Shown: positions 37,349 to 46,205 of the stretch, piece after piece
Numbering within the stretch: the stretch's first letter is position 1
How the letters are laid out: each line of letters opens with the position of its first letter
Source of the DNA: Pirellula staleyi DSM 6068
GTDB taxonomy: Bacteria > Planctomycetota > Planctomycetia > Pirellulales > Pirellulaceae
Assembly (NCBI RefSeq): GCF_000025185.1
Contig: NC_013720.1
Coordinates: 4,154,001 to 4,218,000 of the forward strand
Length of the DNA stretch: 64,000 nucleotides
Reading direction: 5' to 3'
The notes under the pieces: model-generated
Database searches by the model: none
Told to the model about the DNA's origin: nothing
Seen by the model: the letters and a program-made list of their open reading frames with translations, nothing else
Position numbers and translations under genes: made by a program

Positions 37349-37795
37349 CCTGCTATCGGGTAATTGTCGGAAGGAGAGGAGGCATTGGCTAGGCCCAAAA
37401 TCAGAACCTTGCGAAATCGTAAGGTGAATCATAGCAGGGGTTTCCGCTGCAGCCGTTCCTTACAGATTCGTAACCGATTTGAGGCTTCACAGGCTCACTT
37501 GCAAAGCTAGACTGACCGATGTCAGGCAATGCGGTGGCAATCGATTAAGGCGACTGGATTTCAATCAGCCCAGCCTAAGGTAAGAGGCGGAGCTGAACTG
37601 AGCCCATCGCTGGCCGCGATAGTAGCCCTCGATTTTCGAAAGCTACTCGCAGCCACGCATCGCTTGGTCGGCCATCCATCGCACCCTCGAGATCCACTAG
37701 GCCAGTTCCTAGGAGACACTCGAGGCAAAGCTGGCAATCGCAGGGATTGTTATCGGACCCCGTAACAACCCCCTAGGTATTGTAAGCCCCCGCCC

Positions 37796-37813
37796 CATGC
37801 TTCACGAAGCATG
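37796..37813. promoter_or_regulatory. Perfect 18-bp dyad upstream of the SulP gene
   Basis: CATGCTTC-AC-GAAGCATG forms a perfect dyad ending 62 bp before the GTG start at 37876. The spacing suits an operator near a promoter. The binding protein is unknown. Confidence 0.45.
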
Positions 37814-37875
37814 TTGGTTCGAATGGTGACGCACGTTCGCTGATCGCATGGGAAGCTAAACCCCGGAGAAGAGCT

Positions 37876-39552
37876 GTGGACGCAAGAAAAATCCAGCGAG
37901 CCAACGCACAGGCAACGAACCTGTTTGCGTTTCTGAAGAGCGACGCTGTTTCGGGTTTTCTCGTTTTTCTGATCGCGCTTCCGCTCTGCCTCGCAATTTC
38001 CAAGGCGAGTGGCTTCCCACCTATCGCCGGCATCTTCACGGCTGTGATCGGTGGCTTTGTAACGCCGTGGCTCAGCAACTCCGAACTCACGATCAAAGGT
38101 CCAGCGGCGGGCATGATCGTGATTGTGCTCGGCTGTGTGAATGACTTTGGTGGCACCGGTGGCCAAGACTTCGCCGCCGATATGAACGCCTACAAGTGCA
38201 CCCTTGCCGTGGGGGTCGTTGCAGCTGGCATTCAAATCGTACTAGGACTTTGCCGGGCAGGTGTTCTCGGTGAACTCTTTCCCTCCGCTGCCGTGCACGG
38301 TCTCTTGGCCGCGATCGGCATCATCATCATCGCGAAGCAGGTTCCGGTTGCACTCGGAGAAACAGCGAAAGGGGAACCGCTCGAATTGCTGATGAGCATT
38401 CCCGAAAAAATCCTCCATCTCAATCCCGAGATCGCGACGATTGGAGCCATGAGCTTGCTCCTTTTGTTCCTGCTGCCGCTGGTCCGCATGAAACCTCTGA
38501 AGATGATCCCAGCCCCGCTGCTGGTGCTGATTCTGGCCATTCCACTGGCCAACTATTTCGATCTCTCGCACAAGCATGTCTACAACGTCTTCGGACATCA
38601 GTACACGGTCGACAACACGTTCCTGGTCGACCTGCCGAATCAACTCGGCGCTGCGATTACGCTGCCCAACTTTGACGCCCTCTCGCAGCAAAAAGCGTGG
38701 TACTGGATTGCGATGTTTTCGATGATCGGTAGCCTTGAATCAATGCTCTCAGCCAAAGCTGTCGACCTGATTGACCCACTCAAACGCAAGACCGATCTCA
38801 ACCGCGATCTCTTGGCGGTTGGTGTCGCCAATCTCGCTGCTTCCATGGTCGGCGGCTTGCCGATGATTTCAGAAATCGTGCGTAGTCGAGCCAACGTCGA
38901 TAACGGTGGCCGAACACGCCTAGCCAATGCATTTCACGGTCTGTTTTTGATCGCGTTTGTGGCACTTGTCCCGACTTTGATCGAGATGATTCCGCTCGCC
39001 GCGCTCGCTGCGATGCTGGTCTACACCGGTTTCCGATTGGCCCATCCTCGCGAGTTCGTTCACATCTACAAACTTGGCCGCGAACAGCTTGTGGTGTTTG
39101 TGGGAACGATCATCGCCGTGCTGGCGACCGACCTGCTGATCGGCATCTTCATCGGTGTCGGTATCAAACTCATCATCCACTTCATCAATGGCGTGCCGCT
39201 CACGTCGCTGATCATTCCACAAAACGAAATCACGGAAGTGAGCGCTACGGAAGTGGTCATCACCCCCAAGCACTCCGCTGTCTTTTCGAACTGGATTCTG
39301 CTCCGTCGCCAAATTGAGATTTATGGCATGCAGCAAGAACGACAGGTGACCGTGGACTTCTCGAGCGCGAAGCTCGTCGACTCCACGGTGATGCAAAAAC
39401 TGATGGACATGCAGCGCGAGTATCGCGATCAAGGTCTCGTGCTCGAGATCAAGGGACTCGACGATCACTTCGTGCTCTCGGATCATCCCACCGCAACGCG
39501 CGTTCGTGGTCGTGCGGGCTCGATGGAACCGCTCGAAGCAGCGCATCACTAG
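37876..39552 (+). CDS. SulP-family anion transporter with STAS domain
   Basis: This is a 558-residue inner-membrane transporter. The GTG start is supported by GGAG seven bases upstream. The N-terminal two thirds form about 12-14 hydrophobic helices with SulP patterns: 'ALPLCLAISKASGFPPIAGIFTAVIGG', 'IKGPAAGMIVIV' and 'GSLESMLSAKAVD'. A cytoplasmic STAS domain occupies about residues 440-545 ('VDFSSAKLVDSTVMQKLMDMQ'). Family members carry sulfate, bicarbonate or other anions. The substrate cannot be told from sequence, although SulP proteins of this bacterial subgroup are often bicarbonate transporters. No carbonic anhydrase gene is adjacent. Confidence 0.9.
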   Translation: MDARKIQRANAQATNLFAFLKSDAVSGFLVFLIALPLCLAISKASGFPPIAGIFTAVIGGFVTPWLSNSELTIKGPAAGMIVIVLGCVNDFGGTGGQDFAADMNAYKCTLAVGVVAAGIQIVLGLCRAGVLGELFPSAAVHGLLAAIGIIIIAKQVPVALGETAKGEPLELLMSIPEKILHLNPEIATIGAMSLLLLFLLPLVRMKPLKMIPAPLLVLILAIPLANYFDLSHKHVYNVFGHQYTVDNTFLVDLPNQLGAAITLPNFDALSQQKAWYWIAMFSMIGSLESMLSAKAVDLIDPLKRKTDLNRDLLAVGVANLAASMVGGLPMISEIVRSRANVDNGGRTRLANAFHGLFLIAFVALVPTLIEMIPLAALAAMLVYTGFRLAHPREFVHIYKLGREQLVVFVGTIIAVLATDLLIGIFIGVGIKLIIHFINGVPLTSLIIPQNEITEVSATEVVITPKHSAVFSNWILLRRQIEIYGMQQERQVTVDFSSAKLVDSTVMQKLMDMQREYRDQGLVLEIKGLDDHFVLSDHPTATRVRGRAGSMEPLEAAHH

Positions 39553-39634
39553 GGGATGTCGCTACAAGATTAGCGTTCGTGTTTTTGCCGCGTTTGCGAC
39601 TGGAATCCTTCGCGCAAGAGAGTTGCGACGACGA

Positions 39635-40474
39635 TTAATCCGCTGCGGCGATGCGTTCAATAACGCCCCGCACAATCGAGCGCACTTTGTGCTGCACTCG
39701 CTCGGCCACGTCGATCACTTCGTCCGACGAAACCGTCTGCATGGCGTCGGGCTTGGCGACATTTGTCACCGTCGAAATTCCCATCACACGCATGCCGACA
39801 CTCGTTGCTGCGAGCACTTCGGGAACGGTCGACATACCCACTACATCGCCCCCAATGCGTCGAAACAAGCGATATTCGGCCCGTGTTTCGTAGGTGGGAC
39901 CCGAGACGGCAACATACACGCCACGCTTGGGAATAAACCCTTCTTGAATCGCAGCTGATTCGGCCATCGACAGCAGCGCGCGATCGTACAAGTGCTCTTG
40001 AAATCGCTCGACTCGCTCGGGGGACGCAGCTGGCACGGCAACACTTCCTTTGAAGTACATCAGGTTGATGTGATCGTCCATCAGCATCACATCACCGGTT
40101 TCGTAGAGCGGATTCACACCTCCTGCAGCATTGGAGACAATCAAGTACTGACAGCCCAGTTCGCGCATCACGAGGGTTGGAAACATCAGCTGCTCGAGCT
40201 GATATCCCTCGTAGAAATGGCAGCGGCCAGCGAGCATCGCGCACGGCAGACCGAGCAAGTTGCCCAGCAGCAAGCGACCCTTGTGGGCTGGTGCTGTCGA
40301 GTGGGGAAAGCCCGGGATTTGTTTGTAGGGAATCTCGGCGGCGGCTTCGATTTCACTAGCGAGTCCGCCGAGGCCGGTCCCAAGAATCACAGCGACACGC
40401 GGCGTCTCGGTGTAGTGCTTACGAATCTCGGCAGCGGCGAGGGCGATCGATGCTCGGCTCAGAAGGGGATTCAT
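39635..40474 (-). CDS. Purine nucleoside phosphorylase (paralogue 1)
   Basis: This is a 279-residue family 2 (trimeric-type) purine nucleoside phosphorylase, which cleaves purine nucleosides with phosphate to the base and ribose-1-phosphate. Visible motifs are 'VILGTGLGGLA' (phosphate loop), 'GRCHFYEGY', 'VSNAAGGVNP', 'GDVMLMDDHINLM', 'GVYVAVSGPTYETRAEYR' (Glu of the base site) and 'GGDVVGMSTVPEVLAA', followed by 'TNVA', the position that holds the purine-binding Asn. It lies 43 bp downstream of a second homologue on the same strand and probably shares its transcript. Substrate preference between the two is not evident. Confidence 0.93.
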   Translation of the reverse strand: MNPLLSRASIALAAAEIRKHYTETPRVAVILGTGLGGLASEIEAAAEIPYKQIPGFPHSTAPAHKGRLLLGNLLGLPCAMLAGRCHFYEGYQLEQLMFPTLVMRELGCQYLIVSNAAGGVNPLYETGDVMLMDDHINLMYFKGSVAVPAASPERVERFQEHLYDRALLSMAESAAIQEGFIPKRGVYVAVSGPTYETRAEYRLFRRIGGDVVGMSTVPEVLAATSVGMRVMGISTVTNVAKPDAMQTVSSDEVIDVAERVQHKVRSIVRGVIERIAAAD

Positions 40475-40516
40475 GCGCGGCCCAACGAAGTGCTACGGAA
40501 GACCGACTCGAATCAA

Positions 40517-41347
40517 CTACGACACTTGTTCGCCAGCAAGAACGCCTTGCACAAGCTTGCAAAGTTTGGGCTGAGCCGTGTTGGCAACGGCAATGATCTT
40601 CTGCACGTCGGCTGGCTCGAGCGCATCGGGCAAACACATGTCGGTGATGATCGAAAATCCAACCACGCGCATGTTGGAGTGCACTGCCACAATCACTTCA
40701 GGAACAGTCGACATGCCCACCACGTCGGCACCAATCAGTCGCAAGAAGCGATACTCGGCTCGCGTCTCGAGGTTCGGGCCAGAAACGGCAACAAACACGC
40801 CGCGATGCGCCACGATATTCTCTTTGCGAGCAATCTCGAGAGCCCGGTCGATGAGCGCGGGCTCATAGGGGTGGCACATGTCGGGAAAACGTGGGCCCAG
40901 GCGATCGTCGTTAATGCCGATCAGCGGATTGGCCCCCATCAGGTTAATGTGGTCCTCGATCAGCATGATGTCGCCGGTGCGATACTGAGGATTCATGCCG
41001 CCGCAGGCATTGGAGACGACAAGCAAGTTAGCTCCCATCGCTTTCATCACCCGCACAGGCAGGGTGACTTGATCGAGGGGATAGCCTTCGTACATGTGAA
41101 AGCGACCTTCCATCGCCATCACGGGAAGCTTGCCAAGTTTGCCGCAAACGAGGCGTCCACGATGGCTGATGGCCGTCGATTTGGGAAAGTGTGGGATGTT
41201 CTCGTAATCGATCGCTGCTTCGACCTCAATCTGATCGACGAGACTCCCAAGGCCGGTGCCGAGGATGATGCCAGCGTGAGGCGTGGAGCTCCACTGGCTC
41301 TTGATGAAGGCGGCTGCCTCTTGCACTTTTTCGAAGATGCCTTGCAT
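40517..41347 (-). CDS. Purine nucleoside phosphorylase (paralogue 2)
   Basis: This is a 276-residue homologue of the neighbouring phosphorylase with the same motif set: 'IILGTGLGSLVDQI', 'EGRFHMYEGYPLDQ', 'VSNACGGMNPQYRTGDIML', 'VSGPNLETRAEYRFLR' and 'ADVVGMSTVPEVIVA'. The start is the ATG at 41347; the frame continues to 41428, but the extra 27 residues do not match the family. The base-site region reads 'FSIITDMC' where paralogue 1 has 'ISTVTNVA', so the usual purine-selective Asn is replaced by Asp. This suggests a different base preference. It is the first gene of a two-gene minus-strand unit. Confidence 0.93.
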   Translation of the reverse strand: MQGIFEKVQEAAAFIKSQWSSTPHAGIILGTGLGSLVDQIEVEAAIDYENIPHFPKSTAISHRGRLVCGKLGKLPVMAMEGRFHMYEGYPLDQVTLPVRVMKAMGANLLVVSNACGGMNPQYRTGDIMLIEDHINLMGANPLIGINDDRLGPRFPDMCHPYEPALIDRALEIARKENIVAHRGVFVAVSGPNLETRAEYRFLRLIGADVVGMSTVPEVIVAVHSNMRVVGFSIITDMCLPDALEPADVQKIIAVANTAQPKLCKLVQGVLAGEQVS

Positions 41348-41609
41348 GGTGATGTTCTCGGCAAGCGTGGGAGTGATAGCAAGCGAATGATTAAAGCACG
41401 CCAGGAGCCCACGGCAAGGGGGAAGCATCGGCTGAAAAAGTGATAGCGGAGTAATGATGGCAAAAAAGTGTCAGAAATTGGTAGCAAACTGCCAAACTGA
41501 CTTTGCACAAAGTGCGGGGGATCAGTAACTTTGCCGCAGCCGGAGAGTGGCGAATAACGTTCACTACCTCAGGTTTTGAAGCCGAGACTTCTTTGTGCGA
41601 GAACTTCCG

Positions 41610-42533
41610 ATGCGACGAACTTTCCTCCCCGTTTTTGTAGTGATCACGACGATCTGCGCCGGATTTGTCTCGGCTCAAGTTCCTTCGCGATCGATGCAGC
41701 CGGCGGCCAGTTCGCCACCTGCGGCTAGTCCACCAGCGATGGGGGGCGTGCGCTCGAGTTTCGGCGAACCAGCACCGACAGGCGGATACCCAGCGGAATC
41801 ACCTCCGGCAGGCGATCCCGCTGTGATTGGACGTATGCAGCACGAAGGCTACGGACTGGCGGGAGGCCGAATTCGCCTTTACGTGTTCGGTGGCTTGGCG
41901 ACAGCCGATTACCGAACCGACGATGCGCGACAAATTGTGATGATGGAAGAAGAGACCAATCTTCCGCTGCCCGACAAAAACTTTTTGTACTACCGCGAGC
42001 TCAAGAGCGGAACACGCTGGGCCGTGGGGCGTTTTCCACGAGAAGACCGCACCTACACCATTTTTCAGCAGACGTCTGATTCCCCAACGCGAAAATGGGA
42101 ACGATTCGACGTCGTGACGCTGCTTGCCATTCCGCCGCAACTAGCGACGAAAACGGCAGCCATGTCACGCGTGGAAGGGGCTCCGATGGAGCGTCCTGCG
42201 CTTCAAAACCGCGCGATGGGTCGCAGTTTTCAGCAGCTGAATTTCCAGCAGCCTGTCGATGAGATGGTGATTGAAAACAGCGACAACCGTGTGGGTGATG
42301 CGGACGTGGAAATGGCACCAGCCGCCGCTGAGTATCAAGATCCTCGCTACACCCCTTCGCCAGCACCCGCTGTCGCGCCAGCCGAGCAACCTCTTTATGG
42401 CAGCGAACCAGCCCCGCAGATGACACCACCGGCGAGCGAAGTTCCTTACGAGCAGCCTGCTGCAAGTGGAGATGCCGCACCGATGCAGCCTCCCCCTTCG
42501 CCCTACGCACCGGTCTATGGCGACGGAGCGTAG
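41610..42533 (+). CDS. Exported Pro/Ala-rich protein of unknown function
   Basis: This is a 307-residue protein from the ATG at 41610 (a GTG at 41595 would add five residues). It has a signal peptide at about 1-22 ('FVVITTICAGFVSAQ'). A Pro/Ala/Ser-rich stretch follows, then a compact region at about 75-195 ('AGGRIRLYVFGGLATADYR', 'FLYYRELKSGTRWAVGRFPREDRTY'), and a long Pro/Ala/Glu-rich C-terminal tail. I recognise no family. Its last 19 bases overlap the 3' end of the convergent cytochrome gene. It is probably periplasmic or surface-exposed. Confidence 0.6.
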   Translation: MRRTFLPVFVVITTICAGFVSAQVPSRSMQPAASSPPAASPPAMGGVRSSFGEPAPTGGYPAESPPAGDPAVIGRMQHEGYGLAGGRIRLYVFGGLATADYRTDDARQIVMMEEETNLPLPDKNFLYYRELKSGTRWAVGRFPREDRTYTIFQQTSDSPTRKWERFDVVTLLAIPPQLATKTAAMSRVEGAPMERPALQNRAMGRSFQQLNFQQPVDEMVIENSDNRVGDADVEMAPAAAEYQDPRYTPSPAPAVAPAEQPLYGSEPAPQMTPPASEVPYEQPAASGDAAPMQPPPSPYAPVYGDGA

Positions 42534-43876
42534 CCAGGAGCTGCGTCAAACTGGGTGACAATCTGACCATCGTCGGCATTCCAAACAAAGACCCGGCCAT
42601 CGAAGCATCCACCCACCACGCGCTTCGAAGGTTCGTGCCAAGCAGCCGCTAATACGGCGTCGCTGGCCCCTTGGTACTCGCGAACATCTTTCAGCTCGGC
42701 GGTGATATAACGCCGCACTTTCTTGTCGGCCGATGGGGCGACAAACGAATCGCCACTGGCGACCAGTTTATAAACTTCTCCGCCAGCACCTCGCTCGCCA
42801 GTGCGATTGGCGTCGGCGATTTTCCAGCGCTGCACCTTGTTGTCGGCGGCTGAGGAAAAGACTTCGCTTCCATCGGGATGAAACAGTACGCCCCGCACAG
42901 GATTCTGGTGATTCGAATAGGTAATCAGCAAATTGCCCGTCGCTGCATCGTAGGCTTTGGCCGTTTTGTCGCGGCTAGCGGAAGCGAGCTTCGAACCATC
43001 GCTACTAAACGCCACCGCAAACACCCAGTCGCTGTGGCTCGAGATCGTCAGCTGCTCGTTTCCGCTGCTTGTTTCGAAAACGCGAATCATGCCATCGGCC
43101 GATGCTGTTGCAATCCGATCACCACTGGGAGAATAGACCACGTCGAACACCACATCGCTCGACAGGGCCAAGGCTCGCACCAAGTTGCCACTAGCGATTT
43201 CGAGCACACGCACTTCGCCTTGTTGTCCTGGTGCGCCGGAAGCAACTGCCATCGTTTTTCCATCGGGACTCATCGTGATGGCAAACACCCGCTGGCCAAC
43301 GCCGCCGATGCGCCGGAGCAGTTTTCCATCGACAGGGCTCCAGACTGTCACCTCGTGATAGCCCCCCACCAGCAGTTCGCTTCCATCGGGAGATAGCGCG
43401 ACCGCTGTCACGGGAATTGGCCGAGCGTACTTTTCCGGAGCTGCGGGGTGCGTGGGAGCCGGGATGTAGCTGGCCAGCGGAGTTTTGGGATCGGGACCAT
43501 CGAAGTTGGCTCCCTCTTTGATCCAGTTTTCAAACACCGCGATCACCTCCTTCGGAAGTGGCTCGCCATCCTTGGGCATCCGTTCGTCTTTGTCTTGTGA
43601 AACCATCCGGCGAAACGATTCACTCGTTTCGAGGTCCTTCGCCGTAAAGCCAGGAGAGGTTGAATCGCCAGCCGACGTCACTTGTGCGAAGGTGTCGACG
43701 CGATAGCCCCCCTCGGCTTTCTTGGGTCCATGGCAGGCGACACAGTGCGTGAGGAGCAGCGGGGCGACATCGCGCCGAAAACTCACTGGTTCAGCCGATA
43801 CCACGGTGGACGAAAACATCGCAATGCAAGTGGCGATTAAGAATCGAATACGCGGCAGCGAGAGATGGGCGTACAT
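42515..43876 (-). CDS. Planctomycete cytochrome c-type domain fused to WD40 repeats
   Basis: This is a 453-residue exported protein from the ATG at 43876; the longer frame to 43936 spoils the signal peptide. Residues 1-28 form a signal peptide. A planctomycete-type cytochrome c domain (PSCyt1-like) follows, with a single haem site 'CVACHGPKKAEGG' and a later 'DERMPKDGEPLPKEVIAVFENWI', whose Met is the likely axial ligand. From about residue 130 to the end come six or seven WD40 repeats ('VTAVALSPDGSELLVGG', 'WVFAVAFSSDGSKLASASRDKTAKAYD'), making a beta-propeller. The combination is common in planctomycetes. Electron-transfer partners are unknown. Confidence 0.85.
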   Translation of the reverse strand: MYAHLSLPRIRFLIATCIAMFSSTVVSAEPVSFRRDVAPLLLTHCVACHGPKKAEGGYRVDTFAQVTSAGDSTSPGFTAKDLETSESFRRMVSQDKDERMPKDGEPLPKEVIAVFENWIKEGANFDGPDPKTPLASYIPAPTHPAAPEKYARPIPVTAVALSPDGSELLVGGYHEVTVWSPVDGKLLRRIGGVGQRVFAITMSPDGKTMAVASGAPGQQGEVRVLEIASGNLVRALALSSDVVFDVVYSPSGDRIATASADGMIRVFETSSGNEQLTISSHSDWVFAVAFSSDGSKLASASRDKTAKAYDAATGNLLITYSNHQNPVRGVLFHPDGSEVFSSAADNKVQRWKIADANRTGERGAGGEVYKLVASGDSFVAPSADKKVRRYITAELKDVREYQGASDAVLAAAWHEPSKRVVGGCFDGRVFVWNADDGQIVTQFDAAPGYAPSP

Positions 43877-43986
43877 CGGCAAAGCTCGAAGGCTGATAGG
43901 GGCGGGGGATAGGGGGCGGGAGTTGGCTGACCCCAAAGGGGCATCAACTAAACCCTATGTTACACGAGCGCCACGATGTGTTACAT

Positions 43987-44041
43987 AAAAAACGGCAGTG
44001 GTGCCGGAGGTTTCTTCCAGCGCCACTGCCGCGTTGATGTT
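43987..44041 (-). terminator. Intrinsic terminator of the monohaem protein gene
   Basis: On the minus strand a perfect 9-bp stem (44041-44033 with 44001-43993), with partial pairing inside the loop, is followed by six U residues. It lies 22 bp after the stop of the gene at 44063-44491. Confidence 0.85.
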
Positions 44042-44062
44042 TGGCAAAAAATGCAGCGAGAA

Positions 44063-44491
44063 TTACTTCTCGTTCTTGCTCGGAAGAACACCTTCCTTGA
44101 TCAAATCGCCGTAGGCTTTGCCGTCAGCGTTCTTGGCCTCTTCCGAAGCCTTCAGCGCTGAAGCAACGAGTTCCTTGGCCTTGGCAGCTGCTGCTGGATC
44201 GGTAGCAGCGGTCTTGGCGGCGGCTTTGAATTCGTCGTCGTTAAACTTCTCGTGCATCACTTTGCCGAAGTCGTTCAGACCGTGCCCCTTGGCCTTCTTG
44301 TCGGCCCCAGGCGTATGGCACATCGAGCACTTGCCTTCGAGCTCGGCGTACATCTTGGTGAACTTGGCGTACTCTTCCTTTTCGCCGTAGATTTCGGCGA
44401 CAAACTTGGGAAGTGGTGGCAAGGCAAATGCCGATGCTGCTGGTGCAGCGATTCCAAAAATTGCTGCCAGGATCAAAACTCGTTTCATCAT
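44063..44491 (-). CDS. Small exported monohaem c-type cytochrome-like protein
   Basis: This is a 142-residue protein with a signal peptide (about 1-23, 'AIFGIAAPAASAFA'). A single haem-binding site 'CSMCH' lies near residues 55-59, followed by a charged Ala/Lys/Glu-rich helical tail. There is little else that resembles a classical cytochrome c fold, although the Met of 'GKVMHEKF' could be an axial ligand. It lies 74 bp downstream of the acetylesterase-like gene on the same strand and ends at a strong terminator. Haem attachment is predicted from the motif only. Confidence 0.75.
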   Translation of the reverse strand: MMKRVLILAAIFGIAAPAASAFALPPLPKFVAEIYGEKEEYAKFTKMYAELEGKCSMCHTPGADKKAKGHGLNDFGKVMHEKFNDDEFKAAAKTAATDPAAAAKAKELVASALKASEEAKNADGKAYGDLIKEGVLPSKNEK

Positions 44492-44565
44492 ACTCGTCTC
44501 TCAATTGCTGCTTGTGAAAAGTGGCTGTCTGAAACTACGAACACTCGAAGTACTATCAGCAGAGT

Positions 44566-45999
44566 CTACTTACGCCCCGCTGTGATGAGTGGCCAGGTGT
44601 CGGTGCGGAAAGGGGAGGCTGGGAGGCCGGCTTTGTTGAAGAAGTTAGGCTCGGCGGTGTCTTCCCATGCAAAACGAACCGCGACAGGCTTGGCCACTTC
44701 AGCGGCCGAAACCACCACGGTATCGCCATCGATTTCGGCGGTGGCTGGAACAAATTTCTGATCGTCGCCAGCAATCTGGAAGTGCGACAGCGGCTTGCCA
44801 CCTTCGGCCAGAAGCCCACCATTCACCTCTTTAAACTTCAGGCGAATCTTGCTGCCATTGGCTTCCATCGAATCGTAAACCGGACCACTAAAGACCACCT
44901 CTTTTTTGCCGTAAGTGCTGTTGAGCGCCCACAGAGCGAGGCGGCGTCCCACTTCTTGCTTGTTGCGTGGGTGAATGTCTTTCACGTTCCCAATGTCGGT
45001 GGTTACAGCCATGCCGGTGTTGGGGAGCGAGAGTGTTAGGGCTTGCGATTCCCACTGTTCAGCCAGTTCGCGTGGATCGCTGCCACCGTAATCGAACGGA
45101 GCAAGCTGCACGAAACCGAATGGAAAATCACCCTGACCAAACTGCTTGCGCCAGTCGCTGATCATCACGGGGAACAGCGTGCGATATTGTTCAGCGCGAC
45201 CCTTGTTCGATTCACCTTGGTACCAAATGGCGCCACGAATTCCGTAAGGAACCAGTGGGGCGAGCATGGCGTTGTACAGCACTGTGGGCTGATTGGGGTT
45301 CATCTTGGCGGGATCGATATTCAGCTGACGTTCGGTCATGAACTTCAGCGGTTCCGAAGCGGCGAGCGCTTCTTTGCTCGTCCAAGCTTCGCAGATCGTT
45401 CCACCCCACGAGGTGTTGATCATTCCCACAGGGACATCGAGATCTTGGTGGAGCTTACGACCGAAGAAGTAGCCCACAGCCGAGAAGCCCGGAACCGTGC
45501 TGGGCGAACAAACTTGCCAGGCACCTTTGATATCGGTTTGTGGTTCGCCAGCGACAGCCTTCTCCACCTTGATCATCCGAATGAGCGGGAAGTTGGCAGC
45601 TTCGGCCTCTTTTTGAGGATTGTCGGAAGCAGCGACAGACCACTCCATGTTCGACTGACCCGAGCAGATCCAAACTTCTCCGACGAGAACATCCTTGAAG
45701 CGAACCTCATTGGTTCCCTTCACGACGAGTTCGCGCGCTTCTTTCGATCCGGCTGGCGTTTTCAGCTTGGCCATCCACTTGCCGTTTTCACCGGTGGCGG
45801 CTTTCGCAGTGGCATCGCCGAGCGTGATCGTCACCTCTTCACCCACGGCACCAGTGCCCCAGATGGCAACTTCGCTCGACTGCTGCAAAACCATGTGATC
45901 GCCGAAGACTTTGGGAAGTGCTACTTCGGCTTGCAGATTACTGGCCGCTGCGAGAGCAGCAGCGATCGCCAGCAAGAATGAACGGAAACGTAACTTCAT
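44566..45999 (-). CDS. Sialate O-acetylesterase-like (SASA/DUF303) exported enzyme
   Basis: This is a 477-residue protein from the ATG at 45999, which has GGAG upstream and gives a clean signal peptide (1-24, 'LLAIAAALAAASNLQA'); the frame is open to 46098. The family signature is 'GEVWICSGQSNMEWSV', with the nucleophilic Ser in 'GQSNM'. 'NTSWGGTICEAWTS', 'GAIWYQGESN' and 'DIHPRNKQEVGRRLA', which supplies the Asp/His pair, follow. Such enzymes remove O-acetyl groups from sialic acids or other acetylated sugars. In planctomycetes they more probably act on algal or bacterial polysaccharides. The substrate is not evident. Confidence 0.9.
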   Translation of the reverse strand: MKLRFRSFLLAIAAALAAASNLQAEVALPKVFGDHMVLQQSSEVAIWGTGAVGEEVTITLGDATAKAATGENGKWMAKLKTPAGSKEARELVVKGTNEVRFKDVLVGEVWICSGQSNMEWSVAASDNPQKEAEAANFPLIRMIKVEKAVAGEPQTDIKGAWQVCSPSTVPGFSAVGYFFGRKLHQDLDVPVGMINTSWGGTICEAWTSKEALAASEPLKFMTERQLNIDPAKMNPNQPTVLYNAMLAPLVPYGIRGAIWYQGESNKGRAEQYRTLFPVMISDWRKQFGQGDFPFGFVQLAPFDYGGSDPRELAEQWESQALTLSLPNTGMAVTTDIGNVKDIHPRNKQEVGRRLALWALNSTYGKKEVVFSGPVYDSMEANGSKIRLKFKEVNGGLLAEGGKPLSHFQIAGDDQKFVPATAEIDGDTVVVSAAEVAKPVAVRFAWEDTAEPNFFNKAGLPASPFRTDTWPLITAGRK

Positions 46000-46205
46000 G
46001 GCGGGATTTCTCCAGAGAGGAAAAGAAGCAAGGTGTGGAAATCGAACGTCAGCGGCACGATCAACATGGATCGCGCCGGAGAGTTCGTTTGGCATCAATG
46101 CCGGTAGGCGGGGCAGATTCTAACGGGGTTTGGGCACCACTTCCAGCAAATCATGGCGGTGCTGAATATTTCGTAATCTCAGGGTGTGCGGCGCTCAGGA
46201 GCCCC

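Larger units (their letters stand above)
37298..37875. other. Divergent intergenic region between the response regulator and SulP genes
   Basis: No credible gene is seen in these 578 bp. The region holds several symmetric elements: an 8-bp inverted repeat (37323-37348), the imperfect palindrome CCTTGCGAAATCGTAAGG (37407-37424), a related sequence CCTTACAGATTCGTAACC (37458-37475), and a perfect 18-bp dyad (37796-37813). It must carry both divergent promoters, but I cannot assign them with confidence. Confidence 0.5.

Noticed and set aside
37529-37765. A 78-codon frame between the response regulator and SulP genes
   Set aside because: There is no ribosome binding site, the composition is unremarkable, and it lies in a region of symmetric regulatory-looking elements.
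39992-41443. A 483-codon plus-strand open frame
   Set aside because: It is fully antisense to the two purine nucleoside phosphorylase genes, whose motifs are unambiguous. Its His/Asn/Arg-rich product has no family likeness.
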